Shown here: positions 1 through 7,779 of the stretch, one piece after another
How the letters are laid out: each line of letters starts with the position of its first letter
Position numbering within the stretch: position 1 is the first letter of the stretch
Assembly (NCBI RefSeq): GCF_001428845.1
Contig: NZ_LMIU01000009.1
Coordinates: 139,584-203,583 of the forward strand
Direction: 5' to 3'
Length of the DNA stretch: 64,000 nt
Origin: Achromobacter sp. Root83
GTDB lineage: Bacteria > Pseudomonadota > Gammaproteobacteria > Burkholderiales > Burkholderiaceae_B
Position numbers and translations under genes: made by a program
Notes under the pieces: model-generated
What the model saw: only the letters and a program-made list of their open reading frames with translations
Told to the model about the DNA's origin: nothing
Database searches by the model: none

Positions 1-762
1 CACGAGGCGGAACGCTCCCGCACCCAGATCCGCCAGGTATCGCTCGATCATCCCGAGATGGATATCTCCGATGGCTACGCCATCCAGCGCCGCTGGGTCG
101 AACTCAAGCTGGCCGAGGGCCGCCGCCTGGTCGGCCACAAGATCGGGCTCACCTCGCGCGCCATGCAGTTGTCGTCACAGATCGACGAGCCCGATTTTGG
201 CGCGTTGCTCGACGACATGCTGTTTGCCGACGGCGCCGCGATCGCGCGCGATCGCTTCATCGTGCCACGGCTGGAGGTCGAACTGGCCTTCATTCTGGAC
301 AAGCCGCTGCGCGGTCCGAACGTCACGCTGTTCGATGTGCTGGATTCCGTGCGGTACGTGATTCCGGCGCTGGAGATCATCGATGCGCGTTCGCACCAGA
401 TCGATCCCGAATCGCGCCGGCCGCGCAAGGTGTTCGACACCATCGCCGACAACGCCGCCAATGCCGGCGTGGTGATGGGCGGGCGCCCCGTGCGTGTCAA
501 CGAGTTCGACCTGCGCTGGGTTGGCGCCATCCTGTCGCGCAACGCCGTGATCGAGGAGACCGGCCTGGCCGCCGGCGTGCTGAACCATCCCGCCAACGGC
601 GTGGTGTGGCTGGCCAACCGGCTTGCCGGACACGACGTGGCCCTGGAGCGCGATCAGATCGTGCTGAGCGGTTCCTTCACGCGTCCGGTCTACGCCGAAC
701 GCGGCGACGTCTTCCATGTCGACTACGGCCCGCTGGGCGCCGTGAGCTGCCGCTTCGAGTGA
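1..762 (+). CDS. hpaH: 2-oxo-hept-4-ene-1,7-dioate hydratase, 5' end cut by window
   Basis: This enzyme hydrates 2-oxo-hept-4-ene-1,7-dioate in the homoprotocatechuate meta-cleavage pathway, in the cytoplasm. The frame is open from the first base and stops at 760-762, so the true start lies upstream; the ATG at 58 is only an internal Met. The 253 visible codons are close to the usual ~265. The fumarylacetoacetase-like fold shows in the VGHKIGLTS segment and in [10 protein letters not shown], whose two Glu residues are the expected metal ligands. The next gene is hpaI, the following step of the pathway, and the stop codon overlaps a possible hpaI start (TGATG). A related 2-keto-4-pentenoate hydratase cannot be excluded from sequence alone, but the hpaI neighbour favours HpaH. 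Confidence 0.88.
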   Translation, partial: HEAERSRTQIRQVSLDHPEMDISDGYAIQRRWVELKLAEGRRLVGHKIGLTSRAMQLSSQIDEPDFGALLDDMLFADGAAIARDRFIVPRLEVELAFILDKPLRGPNVTLFDVLDSVRYVIPALEIIDARSHQIDPESRRPRKVFDTIADNAANAGVVMGGRPVRVNEFDLRWVGAILSRNAVIEETGLAAGVLNHPANGVVWLANRLAGHDVALERDQIVLSGSFTRPVYAERGDVFHVDYGPLGAVSCRFE

Positions 763-767
763 TGATC

Positions 768-1565
768 ATGAAAACACCGGGCAATACCTTCAAGGCCGCG
801 CTGGCGCGCGGCGAATCGCAGATCGGGCTGTGGCTGGGCCTGGCCAATGGCTATGCCGCCGAAGTGGTGGCGGGCGCCGGCTTCGACTGGCTGCTGATCG
901 ATGGCGAACATGCGCCCAACACGCTGGACAGCATCCTGGCGCAACTGCAGACGCTGGCCGCCTATCCGCTGGAGCCCGTGGTGCGGCCCGCCTGGAACGA
1001 TCCCGTAGAGATCAAACGCCTGCTCGACCTGGGCGCGCGCACCTTGCTGGTGCCCATGATCCAGAGCGCCGACGAAGCCGCCGCGGCGGTGGCCGCGATG
1101 CGGTATCCGCCGTCCGGCATGCGGGGCGTGGGCAGCGCGCTGGCGCGGGCGTCGCGCTGGAACCGCCTGCCTGCCTATCTGGACGAGGCCAATGCGGCGA
1201 TGTGCACGCTCGTGCAGGTCGAGACCCGGCGCGGCATCGAGGCGCTGGATGAAATCTGCGCGGTCGACGGGGTCGACGGCGTATTCATCGGCCCGGCGGA
1301 CCTCGCGGCCGATTACGGATATCTGGGGCGGCCGGGCGATCCGGCGATGCAGCAGATCATCGAGGCGGCGCTGGCGCGCATCCGCCGCCACGGCAAGGCG
1401 GCCGGCATCCTGGTCAGCGACCAGAAGCTGGCCGAGCGTTATATCGAATGCGGCAGCCTGTTCACGGCGGTGGGCGTGGATGCCACGCTGCTTGCGCGGG
1501 CGGCAACGGATCTGGCGGCGCGGCATGGACGCGCCGCCAACAGTGGCGCAGCGGGCGTCTACTGA
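768..1565 (+). CDS. hpaI: 4-hydroxy-2-oxo-heptane-1,7-dioate aldolase
   Basis: This class II aldolase cleaves 4-hydroxy-2-oxoheptanedioate to pyruvate and succinate semialdehyde, the last step of homoprotocatechuate degradation. From the ATG at 768 (MKTPGNTF) it has 265 residues, normal for the HpcH/HpaI family. Visible active-site residues are His48 in IDGEHAPN, Arg73 in VVRPAWND, Glu152 in LVQVETRRG and Asp178 in GPADLA. An alternative ATG at 762 adds two residues and overlaps the hpaH stop, so the two genes are translationally coupled in either case. A strong terminator hairpin follows at once, so this is the last gene of the hpa operon. Confidence 0.92.
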   Translation: MKTPGNTFKAALARGESQIGLWLGLANGYAAEVVAGAGFDWLLIDGEHAPNTLDSILAQLQTLAAYPLEPVVRPAWNDPVEIKRLLDLGARTLLVPMIQSADEAAAAVAAMRYPPSGMRGVGSALARASRWNRLPAYLDEANAAMCTLVQVETRRGIEALDEICAVDGVDGVFIGPADLAADYGYLGRPGDPAMQQIIEAALARIRRHGKAAGILVSDQKLAERYIECGSLFTAVGVDATLLARAATDLAARHGRAANSGAAGVY

Positions 1566-1571
1566 ATCAGA

Positions 1572-1599
1572 GCCGGCGGCGATTCCGCCGGCGTTTTTT
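1572..1599 (+). terminator. Intrinsic terminator after hpaI
   Basis: GCCGGCGG and CCGCCGGC form a perfect 8-bp stem around a 5-base loop, followed by G and six T. It ends the hpa operon and separates it from the Bug gene. Confidence 0.85.
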
Positions 1600-1652
1600 G
1601 CAAAACCGGAAGGCCGGGACAAGGCCTACGGCAAACCTAAGGAGACAACGAC

Positions 1653-2645
1653 ATGAACCTCGCCAAGTCAACGGGCGCCCTGTGGGCGGCCAGCATCGCA
1701 TCCAGTATCGCCCTGATCGCACCGGCCGGTAGCGCCGTGGGCGCGGAAACCTGGCCCAGCCGCTCCATCAATCTGATCGTGCCGTTCCCCGCGGGCGGCG
1801 GCGGCGACACGCTGGCGCGCCTGGTGAGCGAACCGCTGGCGCGCGAACTCGGCCAGACCATCGTGATCGAAAACAAGCCCGGCGCCGGCGGCAACATCGG
1901 CACCGCCACCGCGTCGCGCGCGGAGCCCAACGGCTACACGCTGGCCTACGCCACCAATGGCACGCAGGCGATCAATCACTGGCTTTACAAGACCACGGGC
2001 TTCTCGCGCGACGATTTCGAGCCGATCTCGCGCCTGACCACGATCGCCGCGGCGGTCGTGGTCAATCCTGCCGATCCCTACCGCTCGCTCAAGGACCTGC
2101 TGGACGCGGCGCGCGCGAAGCCGGGCGCGCTTACCTGTGGATCGGCCGGCAACGGCACCACCTCGCACCTGGCCTGCGAACAGCTCAAGCAGATGGCGGG
2201 CGTGAACATCGTCCATGTGCCCTACAAGGGCGGCGCCGCCGCCATGACCGATCTGATGGGCGGCCGCCTGTCCCTGCTGATCGACGTGATGCCGAACGTC
2301 GCGCCGCAGATCAATGCGCAGCGCCTGCGAGCGCTCGCGGTCACCACCAGCGAAAGAGTCGCTTCCAATCCGGACATTCCTACCGTGGCCGAGGCCGGCG
2401 TTCCGGGATATTCGTTCTTTGCCTGGGATGCGCTCTACGCGCCCAAGGGCACGCCGGCAGCGGTGCTCGACCGCATGAATGCGGCCGTGAACAAGGTGCT
2501 GGCCGAGCCCGCCGTACGCGCGCAATTGGAGGCCCGTGGCGCACAAGCCGCGCCGACCTCCCGCGAGGGGCTGCGGGCGTTCTCCAGTGAAGAGTACGAC
2601 CGGCTCGGCAAGGTGGTGCGGACTGCAGGCGCCGTGATCGACTGA
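1653..2645 (+). CDS. Bug-family periplasmic solute-binding protein (TctC type)
   Basis: This is a periplasmic binding protein of the Bug/TctC family, which is greatly expanded in Bordetella and Achromobacter and usually binds carboxylates. Its 330 residues are typical. A Sec signal peptide covers about residues 1-31 and ends in AVGA before ETWPSRSI. The family motifs LIVPFPAGGGGDTLAR (about 41-56) and VIENKPGAGG (about 71-80) are present. The start is supported by an AAGGAGA ribosome site just upstream. It is monocistronic: a terminator lies upstream and a 10-bp-stem hairpin follows. No TctA/TctB membrane subunit is in the window. The ligand is unknown; its position next to hpa and pca genes only suggests an aromatic acid. 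Confidence 0.9.
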   Translation: MNLAKSTGALWAASIASSIALIAPAGSAVGAETWPSRSINLIVPFPAGGGGDTLARLVSEPLARELGQTIVIENKPGAGGNIGTATASRAEPNGYTLAYATNGTQAINHWLYKTTGFSRDDFEPISRLTTIAAAVVVNPADPYRSLKDLLDAARAKPGALTCGSAGNGTTSHLACEQLKQMAGVNIVHVPYKGGAAAMTDLMGGRLSLLIDVMPNVAPQINAQRLRALAVTTSERVASNPDIPTVAEAGVPGYSFFAWDALYAPKGTPAAVLDRMNAAVNKVLAEPAVRAQLEARGAQAAPTSREGLRAFSSEEYDRLGKVVRTAGAVID

Positions 2646-2654
2646 TACGTCCCG

Positions 2655-2683
2655 AAGCGGCGCGTTGACGAAGCGCGCCGCTT
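2655..2683. terminator. Hairpin between convergent Bug gene and pcaQ
   Basis: AAGCGGCGCG pairs perfectly with CGCGCCGCTT around a 9-base loop. It lies between convergent genes and could end transcription from both sides, although there is no T-run on either strand. Confidence 0.5.
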
Positions 2684-2687
2684 GCCG

Positions 2688-3617
2688 TCACCGGTTGCGC
2701 GTCAAGCCCGCCTCCTTGAAGGCGTCGAACAGCCCGATGCCGTGCGATGAAAGCGTGACATCCGTTCGCCGCAGCAAACCGATGGGTTCGTCCGTCCCGC
2801 CGAAGGGCATGGGAACGTGCATCAATTCGCCGCTGACCACGTAGCTCTCGACGAGGCTCGCGGGGACGAACCAGATCGCGTCGTTGCGCAGTGTCAGTTC
2901 CAGATTCAGAGAAACCGAAAGGCTGCTGATCACCGCCGCCCGTTCGGGCATTCCGAAGGCCGCCAACACGCTGTCCGCCGACTGCCGGATCAGGGTGCCC
3001 GCGGGCGGCAGGACCAGGTCGTACGAGACGAGCGTGCTTGCGGTGATGGGGCCTCGCAGGATGGGATGCCCCGCACGCACCACGACCGTAAGCGGTTCAC
3101 GAAAGAGGTGCTCGAAGCTCATTCCCGTCATGGAAGAAGGCTCGCCCAGGCGGCCGACCACGAAGTCGACCTCCGCCGCTTTGAGACGCCGCAACAACTC
3201 CAGGTTGTGTCCGGTTTGGACTTCAACGCTCACCAAGGCAGAGGACCGCCTGAATGCCGCCAGGGCAGGGGGGCACAGCACGCGCGCGAGGGTGGGCAGT
3301 ATGCCGATCCGCACGACCTCGGGAACCCCCTGAAACTCCCCTCGCAGCTTTTGCACGCCTTCCTGGAGCGCGGAGAGCGAGGCGTTGGCGTAGGGGGCGA
3401 ACATGCGGCCATGATCGGTCAGCTCCGCCCCTTTGCGCCCTCGATCGAATAGCCGGCTGCCTGTCGCCGCTTCCAGTTCGGCCAGCGTTTTGGAGACGGC
3501 GGGTTGCGTGATGGCCAAGGCTTCGCTCGCTCTTTGAAGGCTGCGTAGCTGAGCGACGGCGATGAAACACTGCAGATGCCGCAGTTTGATCCGATTGCCG
3601 TAGAGGTCCAAATCCAT
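2688..3617 (-). CDS. pcaQ: LysR-type regulator PcaQ of protocatechuate genes
   Basis: This LysR-family activator of protocatechuate catabolism probably responds to a pathway intermediate such as beta-carboxy-cis,cis-muconate, as known for PcaQ in other bacteria. It has 309 residues. The winged HTH covers about residues 14-72 (LRHLQCFIAVAQL...ITQPAVSKTLAELE) and the effector-binding domain about 100-300. It starts MDLDLYGNRIKLRHL, as PcaQ proteins typically do. It is divergent from pcaH with only 83 bp between the start codons, the classic LysR arrangement, and a dyad at 3661-3681 is the likely binding site. An autonomous LysR of another function is possible but the context argues against it. 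Confidence 0.88.
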   Translation of the reverse strand: MDLDLYGNRIKLRHLQCFIAVAQLRSLQRASEALAITQPAVSKTLAELEAATGSRLFDRGRKGAELTDHGRMFAPYANASLSALQEGVQKLRGEFQGVPEVVRIGILPTLARVLCPPALAAFRRSSALVSVEVQTGHNLELLRRLKAAEVDFVVGRLGEPSSMTGMSFEHLFREPLTVVVRAGHPILRGPITASTLVSYDLVLPPAGTLIRQSADSVLAAFGMPERAAVISSLSVSLNLELTLRNDAIWFVPASLVESYVVSGELMHVPMPFGGTDEPIGLLRRTDVTLSSHGIGLFDAFKEAGLTRNR

Positions 3618-3660
3618 AACTTTTTGAGCCGTCTTGTTGTAAGAAAGATCACTATATATA

Positions 3661-3681
3661 ACTTTAGGTCGTGGTTAAAGT
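3661..3681. promoter_or_regulatory. Candidate PcaQ box in the pcaQ-pcaH divergent region
   Basis: ACTTTA (3661-3666) and TAAAGT (3676-3681) form a perfect 6-bp inverted repeat with a 9-bp centre. The dyad is about 20 bp upstream of the pcaH start and 44 bp from the pcaQ start, and the surroundings are AT-rich. The overall shape fits a LysR T-N11-A box; binding by PcaQ is inferred. Confidence 0.5.
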
Positions 3682-3700
3682 CGTCCTATCCAAATAGTGA

Positions 3701-4423
3701 ATGGGGACCGCCTTGAGCCACCACGACACCCTTCTTCTTACTCCCCGCGATTGGCAGGGGAATCCGCCGTATAAGCATCCTGCCTATAAATCCTCGGTGT
3801 TGCGCAGCCCGTCGCTGCCCCTGGTTCCTGTCAAAGCCGCGCTGGGAAACCGTCTGGCGCCGGTGTATGGCAGCGAGCTCTTGGGGGCCTCGGATCACGA
3901 CCTGACAAGCAATGCCGCAAAAAACGGCGCGCCCATCGGTGAGCGCATCATCGTGACGGGCCGGGTGCTCGATGAGTCGGGCAGGCCAGTCCGTCACACG
4001 CTGGTGGAAATCTGGCAGGCCAACGCGGCGGGCCGGTACGTACATAAAGGCGACCAGCATGACGCGCCCCTTGACCCCAATTTTCTGGGCGCGGGCCGCT
4101 GCATCACCGATGACCAGGGCCGATACCGCTTTGTCACCATCAAACCGGGCGCCTACCCCTGGGGCAACCACAGCAATGCCTGGCGTCCCAATCACATTCA
4201 CTTCTCCCTTTTCGGGCAGTACTTCGGCTCGCGCCTGGTGACTCAGATGTACTTCCCGGGCGATCCGTTACTGGCGCTGGACCCGATCTTCCAAGGCGTA
4301 CCGGAACATGCGCGCGACCGCCTGGTAGCGCGGTTTTCCCTGGAAGCGACTCAGGAAGGCGTCGCGCTTGGCTATGAATTCGACATCGTGTTGCGCGGTG
4401 CCCGACAGACCCCCACGGAGTAA
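3701..4423 (+). CDS. pcaH: Protocatechuate 3,4-dioxygenase beta subunit
   Basis: This is the iron-bearing subunit of the enzyme that opens protocatechuate between the two hydroxyl groups to give 3-carboxy-cis,cis-muconate. It has 240 residues, normal for PcaH. The four non-haem Fe(III) ligands of intradiol dioxygenases can be read: Tyr113 in AGRYVHKG, Tyr152 in GAYPWGN, and His165 and His167 in RPNHIHFS. Their spacing (39, 13, 2) equals that of the Pseudomonas putida enzyme. The N-terminal LLLTPRDWQGNPPYKHPAYKSS segment (18-30 region) is also typical. pcaG follows after two bases. The ATG at 3701 gives a slightly long N-terminus; a TTG at 3713 is an alternative start. Confidence 0.95.
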   Translation: MGTALSHHDTLLLTPRDWQGNPPYKHPAYKSSVLRSPSLPLVPVKAALGNRLAPVYGSELLGASDHDLTSNAAKNGAPIGERIIVTGRVLDESGRPVRHTLVEIWQANAAGRYVHKGDQHDAPLDPNFLGAGRCITDDQGRYRFVTIKPGAYPWGNHSNAWRPNHIHFSLFGQYFGSRLVTQMYFPGDPLLALDPIFQGVPEHARDRLVARFSLEATQEGVALGYEFDIVLRGARQTPTE

Positions 4424-4425
4424 CC

Positions 4426-5016
4426 ATGAGCGAACTGAAGCAGACCCCTTCCCAGACGGTAGGCCCGTTCTTCGCATACGGTCTTTGCCCCGAGCAATAC
4501 AACTTCGACTTCAAAAGCCTGTTCACCGCGAATGCGGCCGAACCCCACGCCGCGGGCGAACACATCATCGTCATGGGAAAGGTGTATGACGGAAGCGGAG
4601 CCGCCGTGGGTGACGCTATCGTCGAGTCGCTGCAGGCGGACGCGTCGGGCCATTACGTCGCCAGCCAGGAGGAAGCGTCGGCCCGCGGATTCACAGGATT
4701 CTGCCGCGTGGGAACAGGCACCGAGCAGGGCAACGCCTACGTGATCCGCACCCTCAAGCCGGGCCCGGTCGCGCCGGGCGCGGCACCTTGCATCGACATC
4801 ATTCTCCACATGCGCGGCATGTTGCTGCACGCCTTCACGCGGCTTTACTTCGAGGATGAGCCCGAGGCGAATGAAGGTGACGCCGTCCTGGGCAGAGTTC
4901 CCGCGGAACGCCGACGGACGCTCATCGCGAAGCTCGACCCTGACAGTTCGGTGAAGCTGTATCGCTTCGATATCCATCTGCAAGGACCGGACGAAACGGT
5001 CTTCTTCGACTATTGA
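4426..5016 (+). CDS. pcaG: Protocatechuate 3,4-dioxygenase alpha subunit
   Basis: This is the partner subunit of PcaH. It builds the active-site cavity but carries no iron. It has 196 residues, typical of PcaG, and starts MSELKQTPSQTVGPFFAYGL, a motif shared by alpha subunits. The intradiol fold is visible in GKVYDGSGAAVGDAIVESLQ and in the later LHAFTRLYFEDE segment. The Tyr and His ligands seen in PcaH are absent here, as expected. It is spaced 2 bp from pcaH and 7 bp from pcaB, so the three genes form one transcript. Confidence 0.95.
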   Translation: MSELKQTPSQTVGPFFAYGLCPEQYNFDFKSLFTANAAEPHAAGEHIIVMGKVYDGSGAAVGDAIVESLQADASGHYVASQEEASARGFTGFCRVGTGTEQGNAYVIRTLKPGPVAPGAAPCIDIILHMRGMLLHAFTRLYFEDEPEANEGDAVLGRVPAERRRTLIAKLDPDSSVKLYRFDIHLQGPDETVFFDY

Positions 5017-5023
5017 TGGAGCG

Positions 5024-6409
5024 ATGATGGGCACGCTGACAGACTTGATACGCGGCCATCCCGCCATGAATGCCGTCTGGTCCGAGGCCGGGACGCTGCA
5101 GGCCATGCTCGATGTCGAGGCGGCGCTGGCAACAAGCTGTGCCGAGCATGGCGTCATTCCATTCGATGCCGTCGCCCCGATCGTTGCCGCGTGCCGAGTC
5201 GAGCTGTTCGATATCGACAGCCTGAAAAATGATGCCACCGCGGGCGGAAACCTGGCTATTCCGCTGGTTCGGCAACTCACGGCGGAAGTAAAGCGCACTG
5301 ACAGTAAAGCGGCCGGGTATGTGCACTGGGGCGCGACCAGCCAGGACATCATCGACACGGGCCTGGTGTTGCAACTGCGTTCCGCGCTCGACATCCTGCG
5401 GCAACAGTTGGACCGTCTGGCATGTGGCCTGGCCGCGCTGGCCAGCGAGCATCGCGCAACGCCGACTGTCGGCCGCACTTGGCTGCAACAGGCCCTGCCC
5501 ATGACGTTCGGGCTGAAGTTCGCGCAGTATCTCGATACCGTGGGCCGTTTGCAGGACGCCCTTGCGGCGCACCAGGAAAGTGTTGCCGTGCTGCAGTTCG
5601 GCGGGGCGGCCGGCACGCTGGCAAGCCTGGGAGAGCACGCGTTCGCCGTCTCCCGGGCCCTGGCGCGCCAGCTCGGCCTGGCACTGCCCGATGTCCCCTG
5701 GCACACGCAACGCGACAGACTGGTCTCGGTCGCGGCGTGGATGGGCATGGCGACCGGCGCATGCGCGAAGATGGCGCGCGATATGAGCCTGCTGGCGCAA
5801 ACAGAGGTCGGTGAAGTCGCTGAAGCAAGCGGCAAGGGAAAAGGAGGTTCTTCGACCATGCCGCACAAACGCAATCCGGTGGGTTGCGCATCCGTGCTCA
5901 GCGCCGGCTTGCGGGCGCCGCATCTGGTCGCCACGCTTTTCAGTTGCATGGTTCAGGAGCATGAGAGGGCGCTGGGCGGTTGGCAGGCGGAATGGGATGC
6001 CCTCCCGGAGCTTGCGGTGATAACAGGCGGAGCCGTTGCCACCACGGCAGACATCATGGCGGGGCTGGAAGTGCACTCGGATCGGATGCTGCGCAACTTG
6101 AACGCCACGCAGGGTCTGATTCAGGCGGAAGCGGTCATGCTCGAGTTGGGCAAATGCATCGGGCGTCTGCCCGCGCACGAGCTGATCGAGAAGGCGTCTC
6201 GCCAGGCGGTGGTCTCGCAACGCGCGCTGCTGGATGTGCTGTCCGAAGATACCGCGGTGACCAAGGTGGTCTCGCCGGAGCGCCTGGCCCATTTGCTTAG
6301 CCCACTCAACTATTGCGGGCAGTCCATGCACTTCGTGGATACGGTATTGGGCCGGTACCGCGAGCGGGTGGATAGCCCGGACGCTGTAGGTCGGACGGAG
6401 CAGGAGTAA
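5024..6409 (+). CDS. pcaB: 3-carboxy-cis,cis-muconate cycloisomerase
   Basis: This enzyme closes 3-carboxy-cis,cis-muconate to 4-carboxymuconolactone, the step after PcaHG. It belongs to the fumarase/aspartase superfamily and has 461 residues. The superfamily signature GSSTMPHKRNP lies at about 275-285, and GATSQDIIDTG at about 103-113 is the other active-site segment. It starts at the first of two tandem ATG codons, 7 bp after pcaG. No pcaC (decarboxylase) or pcaD (enol-lactone hydrolase) follows; the next gene is a Bug protein behind its own promoter. The next pathway steps must therefore be encoded elsewhere. Confidence 0.95.
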   Translation: MMGTLTDLIRGHPAMNAVWSEAGTLQAMLDVEAALATSCAEHGVIPFDAVAPIVAACRVELFDIDSLKNDATAGGNLAIPLVRQLTAEVKRTDSKAAGYVHWGATSQDIIDTGLVLQLRSALDILRQQLDRLACGLAALASEHRATPTVGRTWLQQALPMTFGLKFAQYLDTVGRLQDALAAHQESVAVLQFGGAAGTLASLGEHAFAVSRALARQLGLALPDVPWHTQRDRLVSVAAWMGMATGACAKMARDMSLLAQTEVGEVAEASGKGKGGSSTMPHKRNPVGCASVLSAGLRAPHLVATLFSCMVQEHERALGGWQAEWDALPELAVITGGAVATTADIMAGLEVHSDRMLRNLNATQGLIQAEAVMLELGKCIGRLPAHELIEKASRQAVVSQRALLDVLSEDTAVTKVVSPERLAHLLSPLNYCGQSMHFVDTVLGRYRERVDSPDAVGRTEQE

Positions 6410-6436
6410 GTAGAAAACGCAGAGTGCTTCCCCATA

Positions 6437-6456
6437 CCCCGCGATGCGTCGCGGGG
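6437..6456 (+). terminator. Hairpin after pcaB
   Basis: CCCCGCGA and TCGCGGGG form a perfect 8-bp stem with a TGCG tetraloop, 28 bp after the pcaB stop. There is no T-run, so it may act as a weak or Rho-assisted terminator, or as an mRNA stabiliser. Confidence 0.45.
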
Positions 6457-6533
6457 CGCTGGTGCTTGCCTGAAGAATGGCTGTACGCCTGCGTTTCAGG
6501 GAAAACGTGAACGCAAAAAGGTGCGTCAATTCA

Positions 6534-6562
6534 TTGAACAATACTTAGGTCTCTAATATTAT
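6534..6562 (+). promoter_or_regulatory. Promoter with MarR-type operator, upstream of second Bug gene
   Basis: A sigma-70 promoter is visible: TTGAAC (6534-6539), a 17-bp spacer, TATTAT (6557-6562). The spacer ends in TTAGGTCTCTAA (6545-6556), an imperfect inverted repeat touching the -10. The same 12-mer, with one base changed, sits in the same register at 7708 and 12997. A repressor bound here would block RNA polymerase. The likely binder is the MarR protein encoded at 12406, by inference. Confidence 0.72.
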
Positions 6563-6648
6563 TTTTGGTGCGCGTTCGGAAGATGCCAGATGGCAAAGAT
6601 CATCGGCACCATCCCTCACCAGAAGGCGCACATCCCATGGAGACAATC

Positions 6649-7665
6649 ATGTTCAAGAATCGCCCGAAGAATATTTCTTCCTGTCAGAACGCCCGGTTGG
6701 GTCTCGCGCTCGCGGCCATCTTCTGCACGCTCGCCGTGCCTGCGACTGCAGTCGCCGATGACGCCGCGACGTTTCCCTCGCATTCCATCCGCTTTATCGT
6801 TCCGTACGCCGCCGGCGGATTGCCTGACACGGTTGCGCGAGTCGTGGCGCAGCGCATCAGCCAGAATCTTGGACAAGCCGTGGTGGTGGAAAACAAGCCG
6901 GGCGCGAACGGCGTGATCGCCGCGCAGACACTGACGAGCAGCCCACGCGACGGCTACACCTACCTGGTGACGGACGGGTCGATGATGTCGATCAACCCCG
7001 CGCTCTACAAGGACTTGTCCTACGATCCCAAGCGCGATTTCGTTCCCGTGTCGCTGATCGCCACGTCTCCGTTGTTTCTGGCTTCCAACAGCCAGAGCCA
7101 TATCAACTCGCTCCAGGAATTCGTGGACCGGGCCAAGCGCGAGGGTGGAAAGATGAACTACGGATCCTCCGGGGTGGGCAGCACGCATCATCTCACCATG
7201 GAGGCGCTGAACGTCGCGCTCAGCTCCAAGGTCACCCACGTGCCGTTTCGCGGCTCGGGGCAATCCGTACCCGCGATGATCGGCGGTCAGGTGGATGTGG
7301 TTTTCGCGGCCTTGCCGTCCCTTTCAGGGTTCGCGGAAAAAGGGCAGGCGAAGATTCTCGCGACCAACAGCGGCAAGCGTTCCGCCCTGGCGCCCGATAT
7401 TCCTGCCATAGCCGAAATCGTTCCCGGGTTTGACTTCGCGGTGACGGTGGGCGCTTTGGGCGCATCGGGCATTCCTCCCTTCGCCGTCAAAAGGATGAGC
7501 GAAGAGATTGCCAAGGCGGTCAGGGATCCGGCGGTCGTCAAGCAGTTCAACACCCTGGGTATCGAGCCCGTGGGCGGCACGCCCGAAGCCTATCAGGGTG
7601 CGATCGAGGCCGAAGGGAAGCGCTACGAGAGCGCGATCAAGGACGCGGGTATCAAGGCAAATTGA
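6649..7665 (+). CDS. Bug-family solute-binding protein of the phthalate unit
   Basis: This is a second periplasmic Bug/TctC-type binding protein, 338 residues from the ATG at 6649. That start has GGAGA five bases upstream and gives a proper signal peptide (about 1-37, ending PATAVA). Upstream in-frame codons would place charged residues in front of it. Family motifs are FIVPYAAGGLPDTVAR (about 49-64) and VVVENKPGANG. It has its own operator-controlled promoter with the same operator as the phthalate dioxygenase gene that follows. This suggests that it binds phthalate or a related acid, but no transport membrane subunits are nearby. Some Bug proteins act as sensors rather than transport components. 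Confidence 0.88.
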   Translation: MFKNRPKNISSCQNARLGLALAAIFCTLAVPATAVADDAATFPSHSIRFIVPYAAGGLPDTVARVVAQRISQNLGQAVVVENKPGANGVIAAQTLTSSPRDGYTYLVTDGSMMSINPALYKDLSYDPKRDFVPVSLIATSPLFLASNSQSHINSLQEFVDRAKREGGKMNYGSSGVGSTHHLTMEALNVALSSKVTHVPFRGSGQSVPAMIGGQVDVVFAALPSLSGFAEKGQAKILATNSGKRSALAPDIPAIAEIVPGFDFAVTVGALGASGIPPFAVKRMSEEIAKAVRDPAVVKQFNTLGIEPVGGTPEAYQGAIEAEGKRYESAIKDAGIKAN

Positions 7666-7695
7666 AGATGCCCTGAAGCGTCGAAAGATCCACCA

Positions 7696-7725
7696 TTGAA
7701 TAAATGCTTAGATCTCTAATATAAT
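7696..7725 (+). promoter_or_regulatory. Promoter with MarR-type operator, upstream of phthalate dioxygenase
   Basis: TTGAAT (7696-7701), an 18-bp spacer and a perfect TATAAT (7720-7725) form a strong sigma-70 promoter. The operator TTAGATCTCTAA (7708-7719) is a 5-bp perfect inverted repeat (TTAGA/TCTAA) around TC and abuts the -10. Transcription should start near 7732, about 48 bp before the dioxygenase ATG. Confidence 0.78.
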
Positions 7726-7779
7726 TGACTCATCGGCAGGCCGTGCGGTCGCGGCGTAGTCCAAGGATGAGGAGGACGT

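Noticed and set aside
606..767. Longer hpaI start at 606
   Set aside because: The extra part lies inside hpaH in another frame and is Arg-rich; the homologous N-terminus begins at 762 or 768.
7708..7719. Operator sequence as a mere restriction site (it contains AGATCT)
   Set aside because: The match extends over 12 bp plus the -10 register in three promoters, and one copy lacks the AGATCT.
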